Shown here in pieces: positions 28,569-36,517 of a stretch of 64,000 bases of DNA. Source of the DNA: Oscillospiraceae bacterium (GTDB lineage: Bacteria; Bacillota; Clostridia; Oscillospirales; Ruminococcaceae); the NCBI GenBank assembly GCA_021201235.1, contig JAJQFI010000025.1, positions 148,266 to 212,265 on the forward strand, in the 5' to 3' direction. Positions within the stretch are counted from its first letter, which is position 1, and each line of letters starts with the position of its first letter. The notes below the pieces were generated by a model. The model saw only the letters and a list, made by a program, of their open reading frames with translations. It had not been told where the DNA came from and did no database searches. Both the position numbers and the translations under genes were made by a program.

Positions 28569-28973
28569 ATGCTTCATGAAAAATCGTGCGGCGGGATTGT
28601 CTGGCGCAAGTTTCATGGCAACACGGAAATACTGCTTGTAAAGCACATAAACAGCAGGCATTGGTCGTTCCCAAAGGGTCACGTCGAAGAAGGTGAGACG
28701 GAGATTCAGACCGCCACTCGGGAGATTTTCGAGGAGACGGGAATCGAGGTCATCATCGACCAGACCTTCCGGGAGACGGTGTCCTACTCCCCGAAAAAGG
28801 GGACTCACAAAACGGTGGTCTATTTCCTCGCCAAGGCGAAGAACACCGATTTTGTTCCGCAGGAGGACGAGATTGCCGACATCAAGTGGGTGGAAATCGA
28901 CCGGGCGGATGCCGTGTTGTCCTATGATAACGACAAAAGTGTAGCCCAGAAGGCTCGAGGACACATCACATGA
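28569..28973 (+). CDS. NUDIX hydrolase, Ap4A-hydrolase-like
   Basis: The 134-residue protein has the full Nudix box GHVEEGETEIQTATREIFEE followed by TGIEV. It is preceded by HWSFPKGH, as in bis(5'-nucleosyl)-tetraphosphatases. SCGGIVWR at the N terminus and KTVVYFLAKAK agree. Such enzymes clear signalling or toxic dinucleotides. ATG at 28569 has AAGGGA about six bases upstream; the longer in-frame extension is in the leader and promoter. The exact substrate is not certain. Confidence 0.85.
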   Translation: MLHEKSCGGIVWRKFHGNTEILLVKHINSRHWSFPKGHVEEGETEIQTATREIFEETGIEVIIDQTFRETVSYSPKKGTHKTVVYFLAKAKNTDFVPQEDEIADIKWVEIDRADAVLSYDNDKSVAQKARGHIT

Positions 28974-28975
28974 AA

Positions 28976-29000
28976 AAAGCCGGCTCAGCCGGCTTTCGCA
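28976..29000. terminator. bidirectional terminator between NUDIX gene and spoVG
   Basis: The stem AAAGCCGGC (28976-28984) with GCCGGCTTT (28988-28996) has the spoVG stop codon as its loop. The A run on the left is the T run for the minus strand. Confidence 0.8.
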
Positions 29001-29245
29001 TTATAATACGCCTCTAAGATTTCCGATTCCATCTCCTGCCTCGCTTCTGTCGAGATGGGATGGACTATGTCCCTGAATACTCCGGTGTCGTCACGCCTCG
29101 AGGGCATGGCGACGAAGAGGCGGTCCTCGCCCTCGATGACCTTGATGTCGTGGACGGCGAAGGCGTTGTCGAAGGTGACGCTCACGATTCCCTTGAGCTT
29201 CCCCTCGGGGATGAGCTTTCTTACTTTGATACCCGTAATTGTCAT
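28985..29245 (-). CDS. spoVG: septation/regulatory protein SpoVG
   Basis: The 86-residue protein starts MTITGIKVRKLIPEGKLKGI and contains SVTFDNAFAVHDIKVIEG and FVAMPSRR, all diagnostic of SpoVG. SpoVG is a small nucleic-acid-binding regulator affecting septation and sporulation. ATG at 29245 has AAAGGACA upstream; a TTG six codons earlier lies within that ribosome site and is rejected. The gene is divergent from murC. Confidence 0.95.
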   Translation of the reverse strand: MTITGIKVRKLIPEGKLKGIVSVTFDNAFAVHDIKVIEGEDRLFVAMPSRRDDTGVFRDIVHPISTEARQEMESEILEAYYNAKAG

Positions 29246-29371
29246 GGCAAATTGTCCTTTCAAATTTAAATCTAAGCCTATTTTTGCCTTGCTTGCGGGA
29301 TTTTATACCACCCCGGGAGCCGGAAATCAGCCCGAAACGAAATTTTTTTGAGAAAATTCCCGAAAAGGTGT

Positions 29372-29400
29372 TTATTTTTTCTTCGAAATGTAATATACTT
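29372..29400 (+). promoter_or_regulatory. promoter of murC-lexA-nudF
   Basis: TTTATT (29372-29377) and TATACT (29395-29400) have a 17-bp spacer. Confidence 0.65.
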
Positions 29401-29431
29401 AAGGTGAACTTTTGTTGTTGGGGGTTTATAC

Positions 29432-30847
29432 ATGTCAGAACATTTCTCTCTCGCCAGGGACTCAATCCTTGCGGGGAAGCAACATATACATTTCATCGGC
29501 ATCGGCGGGAGCGGGATGTTCCCTCTGGCTCAGATTCTTCACGGAATGGGCTTTTACCTCACCGGCTCCGACAATAACGAGACGGAAACACTCGAGCAGG
29601 TTCGTGCGATGGGCATCCCCGTCTTCATGGGTCAGCGCGCCGAGAATATCGAGGGATCAGATCTCATCGTCCACACCGCCGCCATCATGAGCGACAACCC
29701 GGAGCTCATTGCCGCAAAGGCAAGCGGCGTGCCGGTCCTCGAGCGCTCGGAGCTATTGGGGCTCGTCACGAAGAGCTATGATAATGCCGTCTGCGTCTCG
29801 GGAACTCACGGGAAGACCACGACCTCCTCGATGCTTGCGGAGATTATGCGTGAATCCGGCGAGGATTTCGGCTGTGTTATCGGCGGGAAGCTCCGCTCAA
29901 TCGGCGGCTCGGGCAGAACCGGCAACGGCGACAAGATGGTCTGCGAGTCCTGCGAGTTTGTCGACACGTTTCTGAAGCTCTATCCCGACATCGCGATAAT
30001 TCTTAATATAGACGCCGACCACCTCGATTATTTCAAGACGATGGATAACCTGAAAGCGTCGTTCCATAAATTCGCCGGGAATGCCACGAAGTGCCTTATC
30101 TATAACGGCGACGACGCGAACACCCTCGAAGCAGTTGCGGGTGTCTCAGGAAAAGACTTGATTACCTTCGGCTGGTCGGACACAAACGACTATTACCCCG
30201 TCATACACGAAATCCATGGGCTTCTGACGACGTTTTCCGTCTTCTATAAGGGAACTATGCTGTTTGACGCTGAAATCCACGTCCCGGGCAAGCACGACGT
30301 CCTGAACGCCACTGCGGCGATTGCGGCTTGCAGGTATCTCGGCATTTCGGATGAAAATATAATCAAGGGTTTAGCCGAATTCAAGGGCGCAGAGAGACGG
30401 TTTGAGAAGCTTGCGGAAGTGAATGGCATCACGATTGCCGACGACTATGCACATCATCCGAGAGAGATTGAAGTAACGCTACAGGCGGCGAAGGGTCTCG
30501 GGTTCAATCGAATCATCGCCGTGCATCAGCCGTTCACCTATTCGAGGACATACACACTCATGGACGACTTCGCAAGGGTGCTGAAGCTTGCCGATTTGGT
30601 GGTTTTAACCGAGATTATGGGCTCCCGCGAGAAGAACACCTACGGCGTCAAGGCGAGCGACCTCGCCGAAAAGATTGACGGGTGCGTCCTGACTCCGACA
30701 TTCGACGAATGCGTGGAGTTTCTGAGGTCGGAGATAAAACCGGGCGACCTCGTTATAACTATGGGCTGTGGAGACATCTATAAGGTCTCACATAAACTTT
30801 CAAAAATTTTAAAGGAGGAACGAAGCGATGGCAGAAGTCAAACTTAA
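29432..30847 (+). CDS. murC: UDP-N-acetylmuramate--L-alanine ligase
   Basis: The 471-residue Mur ligase has the N-terminal nucleotide site HFIGIGGSGMFPLAQIL, the ATP loop CVSGTHGKTTTSSMLAEIM and NIDADHLDYF. C-terminal DDYAHHPREIEVTLQAAK completes the three-domain layout. It adds L-alanine to UDP-MurNAc in the cytoplasm, the first peptide step of peptidoglycan synthesis. The GGGGG ribosome site lies about seven bases before ATG. Its 3' end overlaps lexA by 20 nt. Confidence 0.96.
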   Translation: MSEHFSLARDSILAGKQHIHFIGIGGSGMFPLAQILHGMGFYLTGSDNNETETLEQVRAMGIPVFMGQRAENIEGSDLIVHTAAIMSDNPELIAAKASGVPVLERSELLGLVTKSYDNAVCVSGTHGKTTTSSMLAEIMRESGEDFGCVIGGKLRSIGGSGRTGNGDKMVCESCEFVDTFLKLYPDIAIILNIDADHLDYFKTMDNLKASFHKFAGNATKCLIYNGDDANTLEAVAGVSGKDLITFGWSDTNDYYPVIHEIHGLLTTFSVFYKGTMLFDAEIHVPGKHDVLNATAAIAACRYLGISDENIIKGLAEFKGAERRFEKLAEVNGITIADDYAHHPREIEVTLQAAKGLGFNRIIAVHQPFTYSRTYTLMDDFARVLKLADLVVLTEIMGSREKNTYGVKASDLAEKIDGCVLTPTFDECVEFLRSEIKPGDLVITMGCGDIYKVSHKLSKILKEERSDGRSQT

Positions 30848-31433
30848 TGACAGAGACAGAGCGGTTTACGAATGTATAAGACAGGGAGCAGAGGTCGGCG
30901 TTATGCCCACTGTTCGCGAGATATGCAAGGCGATAGGCAACCCCTCAACCTCTACCATCCACAGAAGCATTCAGAAGCTTGCGGACGCAGGTCTCATCGA
31001 GAAGCCGGACGGGCACCTTAACCGTGCTTTAAAGCTTGTCGGAGAGGAGAGGGGACAGAAGGTTCCGATCCTCGGCACAGTCACCGCCGGAATTCCGATT
31101 ACAGCTATTCAGGAGATTGAAGGGTATCTTAATTTCACTTCTTCGAAGCACTATGACGGCAAGCTCTTTGCACTCAAGGTTCGTGGCGAGTCGATGATTA
31201 ACGCCGCAATCCTTGACGGAGATACGGTAGTTGTTGAGCAGTGCGCAACCGCCGAGAACGGCGATATCGTCGTCGCCCTCGTAGACGAAGAGGACGCCAC
31301 CGTAAAGCGCTTTTACAAGGAAGACGGTCATTACCGCTTGCAACCCGAAAACGACGAAATGGAGCCGATTATCTCCGACTCAGTGTCGATTATAGGCAAG
31401 GTCGTCGCAGTAATTCGTTATCTGGAGGATTAA
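30828..31433 (+). CDS. lexA: SOS repressor LexA
   Basis: The 201-residue protein has an N-terminal winged helix (VREICKAIGNPSTSTIHRSI), the self-cleavage Ala-Gly at residues 87-88 (TVTAGIP), and a Ser122-Lys160 dyad (RGESMINA; ATVKRFY). It represses DNA-damage genes until RecA filaments trigger its cleavage. GGAGG lies upstream of the ATG inside the murC coding end. No clear LexA operator was recognised in the murC upstream region, so autoregulation is not evident here. Confidence 0.94.
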   Translation: MAEVKLNDRDRAVYECIRQGAEVGVMPTVREICKAIGNPSTSTIHRSIQKLADAGLIEKPDGHLNRALKLVGEERGQKVPILGTVTAGIPITAIQEIEGYLNFTSSKHYDGKLFALKVRGESMINAAILDGDTVVVEQCATAENGDIVVALVDEEDATVKRFYKEDGHYRLQPENDEMEPIISDSVSIIGKVVAVIRYLED

Positions 31434-31434
31434 T

Positions 31435-31998
31435 ATGGGAGTAGAAGCAGAAAACGAAATCCCGAAGCATTTGAACGAAGAGACGCTTTCGACTGAGCGA
31501 ATCTTCGAGGGAAAAGTTGTGAATCTTCGGAAGGACAAGGTTCTCCTTGAGAGCGGCAGAACGAGCTACAGAGAAGTCATCGAGCACAACGGCGGCGTTT
31601 GCGTCCTGCCTCTGACGGATGACGATGAGATTATTTTCGTCCGGCAGTTCAGATACCCGTTCAAGACGGTGCTTCTTGAGCTTCCCGCCGGCAAGCGTGA
31701 AGGAAACGAGGAGCCGATAAACTGCGGCATCCGTGAGCTCAAGGAAGAGGTCGGCGCGACGGCAGAGAAGATTACATACCTCGGAAACCTCTACCCGACG
31801 GTCGCCTATGACACGGAAATCATATACATGTATATGGCGGAAGGGCTCGATTTCGGCGAGCAGAACCTCGACCCCGGCGAGTTCATCGACGTCGTAAAAA
31901 TCCCGTTCGAAAAAGCCGTCGAAATGGTCATGAACGGCGAGATTCCGGACAGCAAGACGCAACTGGCGATTTTGAAGGCGAATATGATGCGGAAATAA
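31435..31998 (+). CDS. nudF: ADP-ribose pyrophosphatase, NUDIX family
   Basis: The 187-residue protein has VRQFRYPFKTVLLELPAGK followed by the Nudix helix GIRELKEEVGA, the ADPRase pattern. It hydrolyses ADP-ribose to AMP and ribose 5-phosphate. Its ATG follows the lexA TAA by one base, with GGAGGA in the lexA end, so the two are translationally coupled. The repeat element after its stop probably ends the transcript. Confidence 0.9.
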   Translation: MGVEAENEIPKHLNEETLSTERIFEGKVVNLRKDKVLLESGRTSYREVIEHNGGVCVLPLTDDDEIIFVRQFRYPFKTVLLELPAGKREGNEEPINCGIRELKEEVGATAEKITYLGNLYPTVAYDTEIIYMYMAEGLDFGEQNLDPGEFIDVVKIPFEKAVEMVMNGEIPDSKTQLAILKANMMRK

Positions 31999-32160
31999 CC
32001 TCTCCGTCTGCGCTTCGCGCATCCACCTCCCCTTAACAGGGGAGGCTTTTTGCGTTCTATACAAGTTTTGAGAGAATAAAAAAGGCTCCCCTACGCTTAG
32101 GGGAGCTGGCACGTGTAGCGTGACTGAGAGGTGCTATTTTCAGCCTTGCTGAAAATAGCG
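31999..32160 (-). repeat. dispersed structured repeat, copy 2 (inverted relative to copy 1)
   Basis: This is a long imperfect palindrome. The left arm starts CCTCTCCGTC with a TGCGC/GCGCA hairpin, then CACCTCCCCT/AGGGGAGG and a T run. The right arm (32083-32160), read on the minus strand, matches copy 1 at 16082-16157. The arms are joined by a short AT-rich centre. It lies between the convergent nudF and S41-like genes. Hairpin sequences differ from copy 1 while pairing is kept. Confidence 0.75.
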
Positions 32161-32181
32161 AAGTTCGGCGAAGCCGAACTT
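32161..32181. repeat. small palindromic hairpin repeat, copy A
   Basis: AAGTTCGGC-GAA-GCCGAACTT touches the stop codon of the S41-like gene. A near-identical hairpin lies at 33444-33464 on the other side of the gene. Confidence 0.7.
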
Positions 32182-33411
32182 CTAATCATCATCCGACACA
32201 GTCGTCGTACTGCTCTGCGAAAGGACTTCAATCGCTTTCTTAATACAGCCGTCGGTGGTTTCGTCTAATAGCTTTAAATCCGAGTTCAGGTCTGCCGCGA
32301 GGGTGACCTCATAGTCGGGCTTGACGCCGGTGCCGGAAAACTCCGTCAGCGGTCCCGAAAGGGTTGCCGTCGGGATGCTTATCGCCGTGCTGTCGTATAG
32401 GCTGTAGACCTCGGTGAGCTGTGCTGAGCCTGCGGTCGTGCTTCCGATAATCGTCGCGCCCAAGCCGTCACGAAGAGCCGCCGCGAAGAGCTCCGCCGGT
32501 CCCGAGGTTCTCGAATTGACGAGGACAACAACGGGGATTGACGGCGTATTGGTGCCGTCGCAGAGATCACCCGAGGACTGGGTGCCGTCAAGAGAGGTCG
32601 AGATATAGGGGACGGAATCCGCCGGCAGAAGGACATTCAGAAGGTTGAAGACCAGGTCGAAAATGACGCCCGAATTGTTCCGAAGGTCGATTATGATGCC
32701 GGTCGTTGAGCTGTCCGACAGAAGGCTCAGATACGCCGCAATGAACTGGCGGTAGGTAATTTCCGAGAATTCGTTTACTTTTATATAGCCGTAGCCGTCG
32801 AAGCTGTCCGAGCTGACGGTCGCAACGGTCATCTGGACGGTGGTGAGGGTGTAGCTCGTGTCTTCGCCCGAGGAGCGGACGGTGAGCGTAAGCTGGGTGC
32901 CCGCCTCGGATGTGAGCATCGAGTAAGCCCAGTCATAGCCCATCTCGAGAACCGAGTAGCCGTTGATTTCGATGATGCTGTCGCCGACCGAAATTCCCGC
33001 AGACTCGGCGGGACCGTTCGGGATAATGTCCGTGACGCTCGGGCAACCGCCGACATCCTCGAAATAGATTCCCACGCCGAGATGAGTTCCGCTTACATGC
33101 TCCTGATAGAGCTCGTATTCGTTCTCGTCGTAGTATTCAGCGGTGGCACCGCCGGTTGCGTCGCCCAGAACGCCGATATAGGCTTCCGCAAGCGACTCGA
33201 TAAGCTCATCCTCGTCGATGGTGCCGTTGTAGTAGGAGCGGACGTAGGTATCAATCTGCTCGAGCTTTGTATACATCTCCGCACGCTGTTGGACGTCGGA
33301 AATCAGGTTGTTATAAAGGCTGACAGAGTAGCTCGTCGAGATGATAAACGTCAGAGCCGCCGCAATCGCCATAAGAGAGATGGCGAGCCCGAGGGATATT
33401 TTTTTGTTCAT
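32182..33411 (-). CDS. S41 (CtpA-like) protease homologue lacking the Ser-Lys dyad
   Basis: The 409-residue protein has an N-terminal membrane anchor (about residues 8-30), a PDZ domain (GVGIYFEDVGGCPSVTDIIP; ISVGDSIIEINGYSV) and an S41 fold (GIIIDLRNNSGVIFD; PVVVLVNSRTSGPAELFAAAL). In active CtpA enzymes the catalytic serine lies in an SASASE-type motif, with lysine 25 residues later in YGKG. Here the aligned residues are Gly304 (in RTSGPAE) and Ser329 (in TTAGSAQ). The protein is therefore probably inactive or uses a changed mechanism. It ends the ftsE-ftsX-M23-S41 cluster, so a structural role in septal wall hydrolysis is plausible but unproven. Confidence 0.8.
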   Translation of the reverse strand: MNKKISLGLAISLMAIAAALTFIISTSYSVSLYNNLISDVQQRAEMYTKLEQIDTYVRSYYNGTIDEDELIESLAEAYIGVLGDATGGATAEYYDENEYELYQEHVSGTHLGVGIYFEDVGGCPSVTDIIPNGPAESAGISVGDSIIEINGYSVLEMGYDWAYSMLTSEAGTQLTLTVRSSGEDTSYTLTTVQMTVATVSSDSFDGYGYIKVNEFSEITYRQFIAAYLSLLSDSSTTGIIIDLRNNSGVIFDLVFNLLNVLLPADSVPYISTSLDGTQSSGDLCDGTNTPSIPVVVLVNSRTSGPAELFAAALRDGLGATIIGSTTAGSAQLTEVYSLYDSTAISIPTATLSGPLTEFSGTGVKPDYEVTLAADLNSDLKLLDETTDGCIKKAIEVLSQSSTTTVSDDD

Positions 33412-33443
33412 AAGGTCGCGTTCTCTCCTTAGTGCTGGGTTGG

Positions 33444-33488
33444 AAGTTCGGCAAAGCCGAACTTTCGAAGATGACCGAAGGTCATCTT
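33444..33488. repeat. paired hairpins between M23 and S41-like genes (copy B plus a second stem)
   Basis: AAGTTCGGC-AAA-GCCGAACTT (33444-33464) is one base different from copy A at 32161. A second stem AAGATGACC-GAA-GGTCATCTT (33468-33488) runs up to the stop codon of the M23 gene. No clear terminator T run follows on the minus strand, so they may be processing or stability elements. Confidence 0.65.
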
Positions 33489-34793
33489 TTAATATTTAAT
33501 CAGATTGAAGCTCTCCGGGTCGAGTCTTTCGCCGTCTACACGGATTTCAAAGTGCAGGTGGGCACCGGTTGAGTAGCCGGTGGAGCCGACGGTGCCGATG
33601 ACGTCGCCGGTATTGACATAGTCGCCTTCGCTGACGGTTATCTTCGTGGCGTGAGCATAAAGCGTTACATATCCACCGCCGTGGTCGATGATGCAGTAGT
33701 TGCCGAAGCCGCCTCCGTCGCCGCAGGAGGAAGACTTGCCGTAGTTATGGGTGCAGCCGTTATAGACGGTCAGGACATAGCCGGAGTTCGCGGCGGTGAT
33801 GTCTGCGCCCATGATGCCCGAGCCGGAGATGTCGATGCCGTAGTGCATCGAGCCCCAACGTGAGCCGTAGCCGGAGGTGATGGTGTAGTATCCCGGGCAG
33901 GGCCAGAGGAAGGTTCCGAGCTCAAGGTCGCCGATATATTCGCTTCTTGCGTTTTCACGGATGATTCGCTCGATTTCCTCTTCTATTTCAGCCTGTTCAG
34001 CTTCAAGAGCGTCTTTGTTTGCTTCATATGAAGCCTGCTGGGCTTCGAGAGCCTTGATCTGTGCCTTGCTCTCGGCATAGAGGGCTTCCAAGCCGTCAAG
34101 CTCTTCTTCCCATTCAGCTTTCCTGTCTTCAACTTCTTGCTTTTTCGCGTCGACTTCGGCGATGGCGGCTTCGAGGTCGGCTATTTTGCCTTCGAGCTCC
34201 GCCTTGTCGTTTTCATAGCTCTCTTTGAGGTCAAGAAGCGTCTGGATGAGGTTATTATTATACTCCGCAACCCTCGTTATGAGCTCGATTCGCATGAGCA
34301 TGTCGAAGAAGTCACTCGACCCGAGAAGAATCCCTGCAATCGAGTCGTTCTGAGAGACATAGAGGGCTCTTATTCTCTTCGAGTAGAGGTCGACGTTATA
34401 GTCGATTTCCTCCTCCTCGGCGGCGATTTTCTCCTCCGTTGCGGCGATGTCCTCTTCGCGCTCCGCGATTTCGGCTTCGAGGTCTTCAATCTGGGAGTTG
34501 TATTCCGAGATGAGCTCCGCCAAAGTTCTTATGTATTCCTCGGTGGTCTCAATCTGTTCGTCGATAGAGTCCTGATATTCCTCTTCCTTGTCGATGTCGT
34601 CCTGCATGGAGTCAATCTTTGCGTCGAGCTTGTCCATCTCGTCGGCGATTTCCGAGAGTCTGTCCTCAAGCTCTTCCTGCGAGGAATCAGCATGGATGGA
34701 CGCCGTGCCGGTCGACAGAAAGATTCCCGTCAACCCGACAACCAGGGCGGTCAAGAATATATTGAAGCGTTTAAAAAATGTGCGATGTTTCAT
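33489..34793 (-). CDS. EnvC/PcsB-like M23 peptidoglycan hydrolase
   Basis: The 434-residue protein has a signal peptide (about residues 1-36, ending near ASIHADS), then two long coiled-coil segments (about 38-130 and 180-285, rich in Glu, Lys and Ala). A C-terminal LytM/M23 zinc domain follows, with YGSRWGSMHYGIDISG (HxxxD) and GAHLHFEIR (HxH). This is the EnvC/PcsB layout, in which the coiled coil binds the extracellular loops of FtsX and the enzyme cuts septal peptidoglycan on demand. It follows ftsE-ftsX on the same strand, which supports that partnership. The zinc ligands are present, so it should be active. Confidence 0.92.
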   Translation of the reverse strand: MKHRTFFKRFNIFLTALVVGLTGIFLSTGTASIHADSSQEELEDRLSEIADEMDKLDAKIDSMQDDIDKEEEYQDSIDEQIETTEEYIRTLAELISEYNSQIEDLEAEIAEREEDIAATEEKIAAEEEEIDYNVDLYSKRIRALYVSQNDSIAGILLGSSDFFDMLMRIELITRVAEYNNNLIQTLLDLKESYENDKAELEGKIADLEAAIAEVDAKKQEVEDRKAEWEEELDGLEALYAESKAQIKALEAQQASYEANKDALEAEQAEIEEEIERIIRENARSEYIGDLELGTFLWPCPGYYTITSGYGSRWGSMHYGIDISGSGIMGADITAANSGYVLTVYNGCTHNYGKSSSCGDGGGFGNYCIIDHGGGYVTLYAHATKITVSEGDYVNTGDVIGTVGSTGYSTGAHLHFEIRVDGERLDPESFNLIKY

Positions 34794-34837
34794 TAGGAAG
34801 TCCTTCCTGTATGGAGAAAGTTCGCGTCAGCGAACTG

Positions 34838-35743
34838 CTAGACGTTTAAGTGCTTTCTTGTTGAGAATACCGTGCCTATCGCTGAGATTACGATTCCCGC
34901 GACGAGATAGGCGATGGCGGTTACAACGGCGATGTCGCTCCATGTGATGAGTCCGTTCACGCCGAATATCGTCCAGATTTCGAAGTCCTGAGAAAGTGTG
35001 TCATACACGTTGACATAGGCGAGCCATGTGAGCCCGTATGCAATCACGCTTGACAGCATGCCGAGGACGACGCCTTCAACAAAGAAGGGAATACGGATGA
35101 AGCTCTTCGACGCGCCGACATAGCGCATGATGTTGATTTCACGCCGACGGGCATAGACGCTCGTGCGGGTCGTGTTCGAAATGATTACGAAGCAGACCAC
35201 GATAAGAGCCGCAGTCAAAGCCGTGAAGAGCACTCCGAAGATGTTTCTGATGCTTATTAAGATGCTCGCAAATTCGGTTGACGCCGAAACGCTTTCGACC
35301 GACTGGAGCTGTTCGATTTCCGCAACCGTCTCGTCAAGAAGGGTTATGTCGGAAACCCTGCACTTATAGGAGTCGGGAAGGGGATTATCCTCGATGAGCT
35401 CGAAGAGGCTCTTTTCCTCGTCGGTCATGCTCTCCTGCATCTCTTCCCAAGCCTCCTCCTTTGAATAGAAGGTGACTTCAAAAATGTTGTCGTTTTCGGC
35501 GAGCTGTTCGCCGAGAAGGGTTATGTTGTTGTCGGGCGCTCCGTCCTCGATAATGACGACGACCTCGTTCTTGTCCTCGATTGCGCCAATCATTTCGTTG
35601 ATGTTGGCACCCAAAAGCACACAAACTCCGACCATCAGAAGCGAGATGGTGATGATGCAGAGCGAGGCAAACGAGTTGATTCTGCTGTACCATATACCTC
35701 TGAAGCCCTGCCCCACAAGGTATTTAACGCTATTAGGCCTCAT
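34838..35743 (-). CDS. ftsX: cell division ABC permease FtsX
   Basis: The 301-residue membrane protein has four helices and a large extracellular loop after the first (about residues 45-165), as in FtsX. It starts NSVKYLVGQGFRGIWYSR and contains RREINIMRYVGASKSFIRIPFF, a family hallmark. With FtsE it transmits ATP-driven movement to the extracellular M23 hydrolase. Its ATG overlaps the ftsE stop by 11 nt (ATGAGGCCTAA). Confidence 0.95.
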   Translation of the reverse strand: MRPNSVKYLVGQGFRGIWYSRINSFASLCIITISLLMVGVCVLLGANINEMIGAIEDKNEVVVIIEDGAPDNNITLLGEQLAENDNIFEVTFYSKEEAWEEMQESMTDEEKSLFELIEDNPLPDSYKCRVSDITLLDETVAEIEQLQSVESVSASTEFASILISIRNIFGVLFTALTAALIVVCFVIISNTTRTSVYARRREINIMRYVGASKSFIRIPFFVEGVVLGMLSSVIAYGLTWLAYVNVYDTLSQDFEIWTIFGVNGLITWSDIAVVTAIAYLVAGIVISAIGTVFSTRKHLNV

Positions 35744-36416
35744 CTGCTCCTCCTATGACTTCATCAAAGACAATCTCGCCGGTGTTGATATTTATGATTC
35801 TTCCGCCGAAGTAGCGGACCAGGTCGTGCTGGTGGGTGACCATCAGGACTGTCGTCCCGCAGGCGTTGATGCCCTTTAAGAGGTCGACAATCTCGAAGCT
35901 TCTTGCCGGGTCGACATTTCCCGTCGGCTCATCGGCGATGATGAGCTGTGGGTCGTTGACGAGGGCTCTTGCAAGAGCGACTCTCTGCTGTTCGCCGCCC
36001 GAAAGGTCGTTCGGATAGGACTTAGCCTTCTGTGCGAGCCCGACGAGGCTTATTACATAGGGCACCCTTGAGCGGATGTATTTTGTCGGTGCGTCGATTG
36101 CACGAAGCGCAAACGCGACGTTGTCGTAGACGGTCAGGTTCGGGATAAGCCGGAAGTCCTGAAATACGACGCCGATGGTGCGCCGAAGCTCCGGGACCTT
36201 GCGAGGCTTCAGCTTCCCAAGGTCGAAGCCGTTGACATGAATTTCGCCCTGAGTGGCGGTGAGTTCTCTTAAAATCAGTTTTATGAGCGTGGACTTGCCC
36301 GCGCCGGAAGCACCGACGACAAAAGCAAATTCCCCGTCCGAAATATCCAGGTTCACCTTGGATAACGCGTGTTGTCCGTTTGGGTATGTGTACGAAACAT
36401 TTTTGAATTCTACCAT
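35733..36416 (-). CDS. ftsE: cell division ATPase FtsE
   Basis: The 227-residue ABC ATPase has Walker A VVGASGAGKSTLIKLIL, Q loop VFQDFRLIPNLTVYDNVAF, signature LSGGEQQRVALARAL and Walker B LIIADEPTGNVDP. The sequence is typical of FtsE. The start is ATG at 36416 with GGAGA six bases upstream; a longer frame would run into the repeat upstream. It leads the ftsE-ftsX-M23-S41 unit. Confidence 0.95.
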   Translation of the reverse strand: MVEFKNVSYTYPNGQHALSKVNLDISDGEFAFVVGASGAGKSTLIKLILRELTATQGEIHVNGFDLGKLKPRKVPELRRTIGVVFQDFRLIPNLTVYDNVAFALRAIDAPTKYIRSRVPYVISLVGLAQKAKSYPNDLSGGEQQRVALARALVNDPQLIIADEPTGNVDPARSFEIVDLLKGINACGTTVLMVTHQHDLVRYFGGRIININTGEIVFDEVIGGADEA

Positions 36417-36440
36417 TTTATTCTCCGTAGTTAGTGCGTA

Positions 36441-36463
36441 GTAGGGGCGGATATTATCCGCCC
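36441..36463. repeat. dispersed palindromic repeat (GTAGGGGCGGAT type), copy 1
   Basis: A 23-base stretch starting GTAGGGGCGG and ending ATCCGCCC is identical to 62871-62893, where it forms the thrS terminator. Here only the inner 8-bp arms pair. It lies just upstream of ftsE. Confidence 0.7.
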
Positions 36464-36483
36464 GCATTTGTATGTACGATAGC

Positions 36484-36507
36484 TAAGCCGCAAATAATTG
36501 CGGCTTA
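36484..36507. repeat. perfect 10-bp hairpin between cdaR-like gene and ftsE
   Basis: TAAGCCGCAA/TTGCGGCTTA has a 4-nt loop and lies 10 bp after the end of the CdaR-like gene. It may be its terminator, although the downstream T run is poor. Confidence 0.55.
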
Positions 36508-36517
36508 TAGTTTGAAA

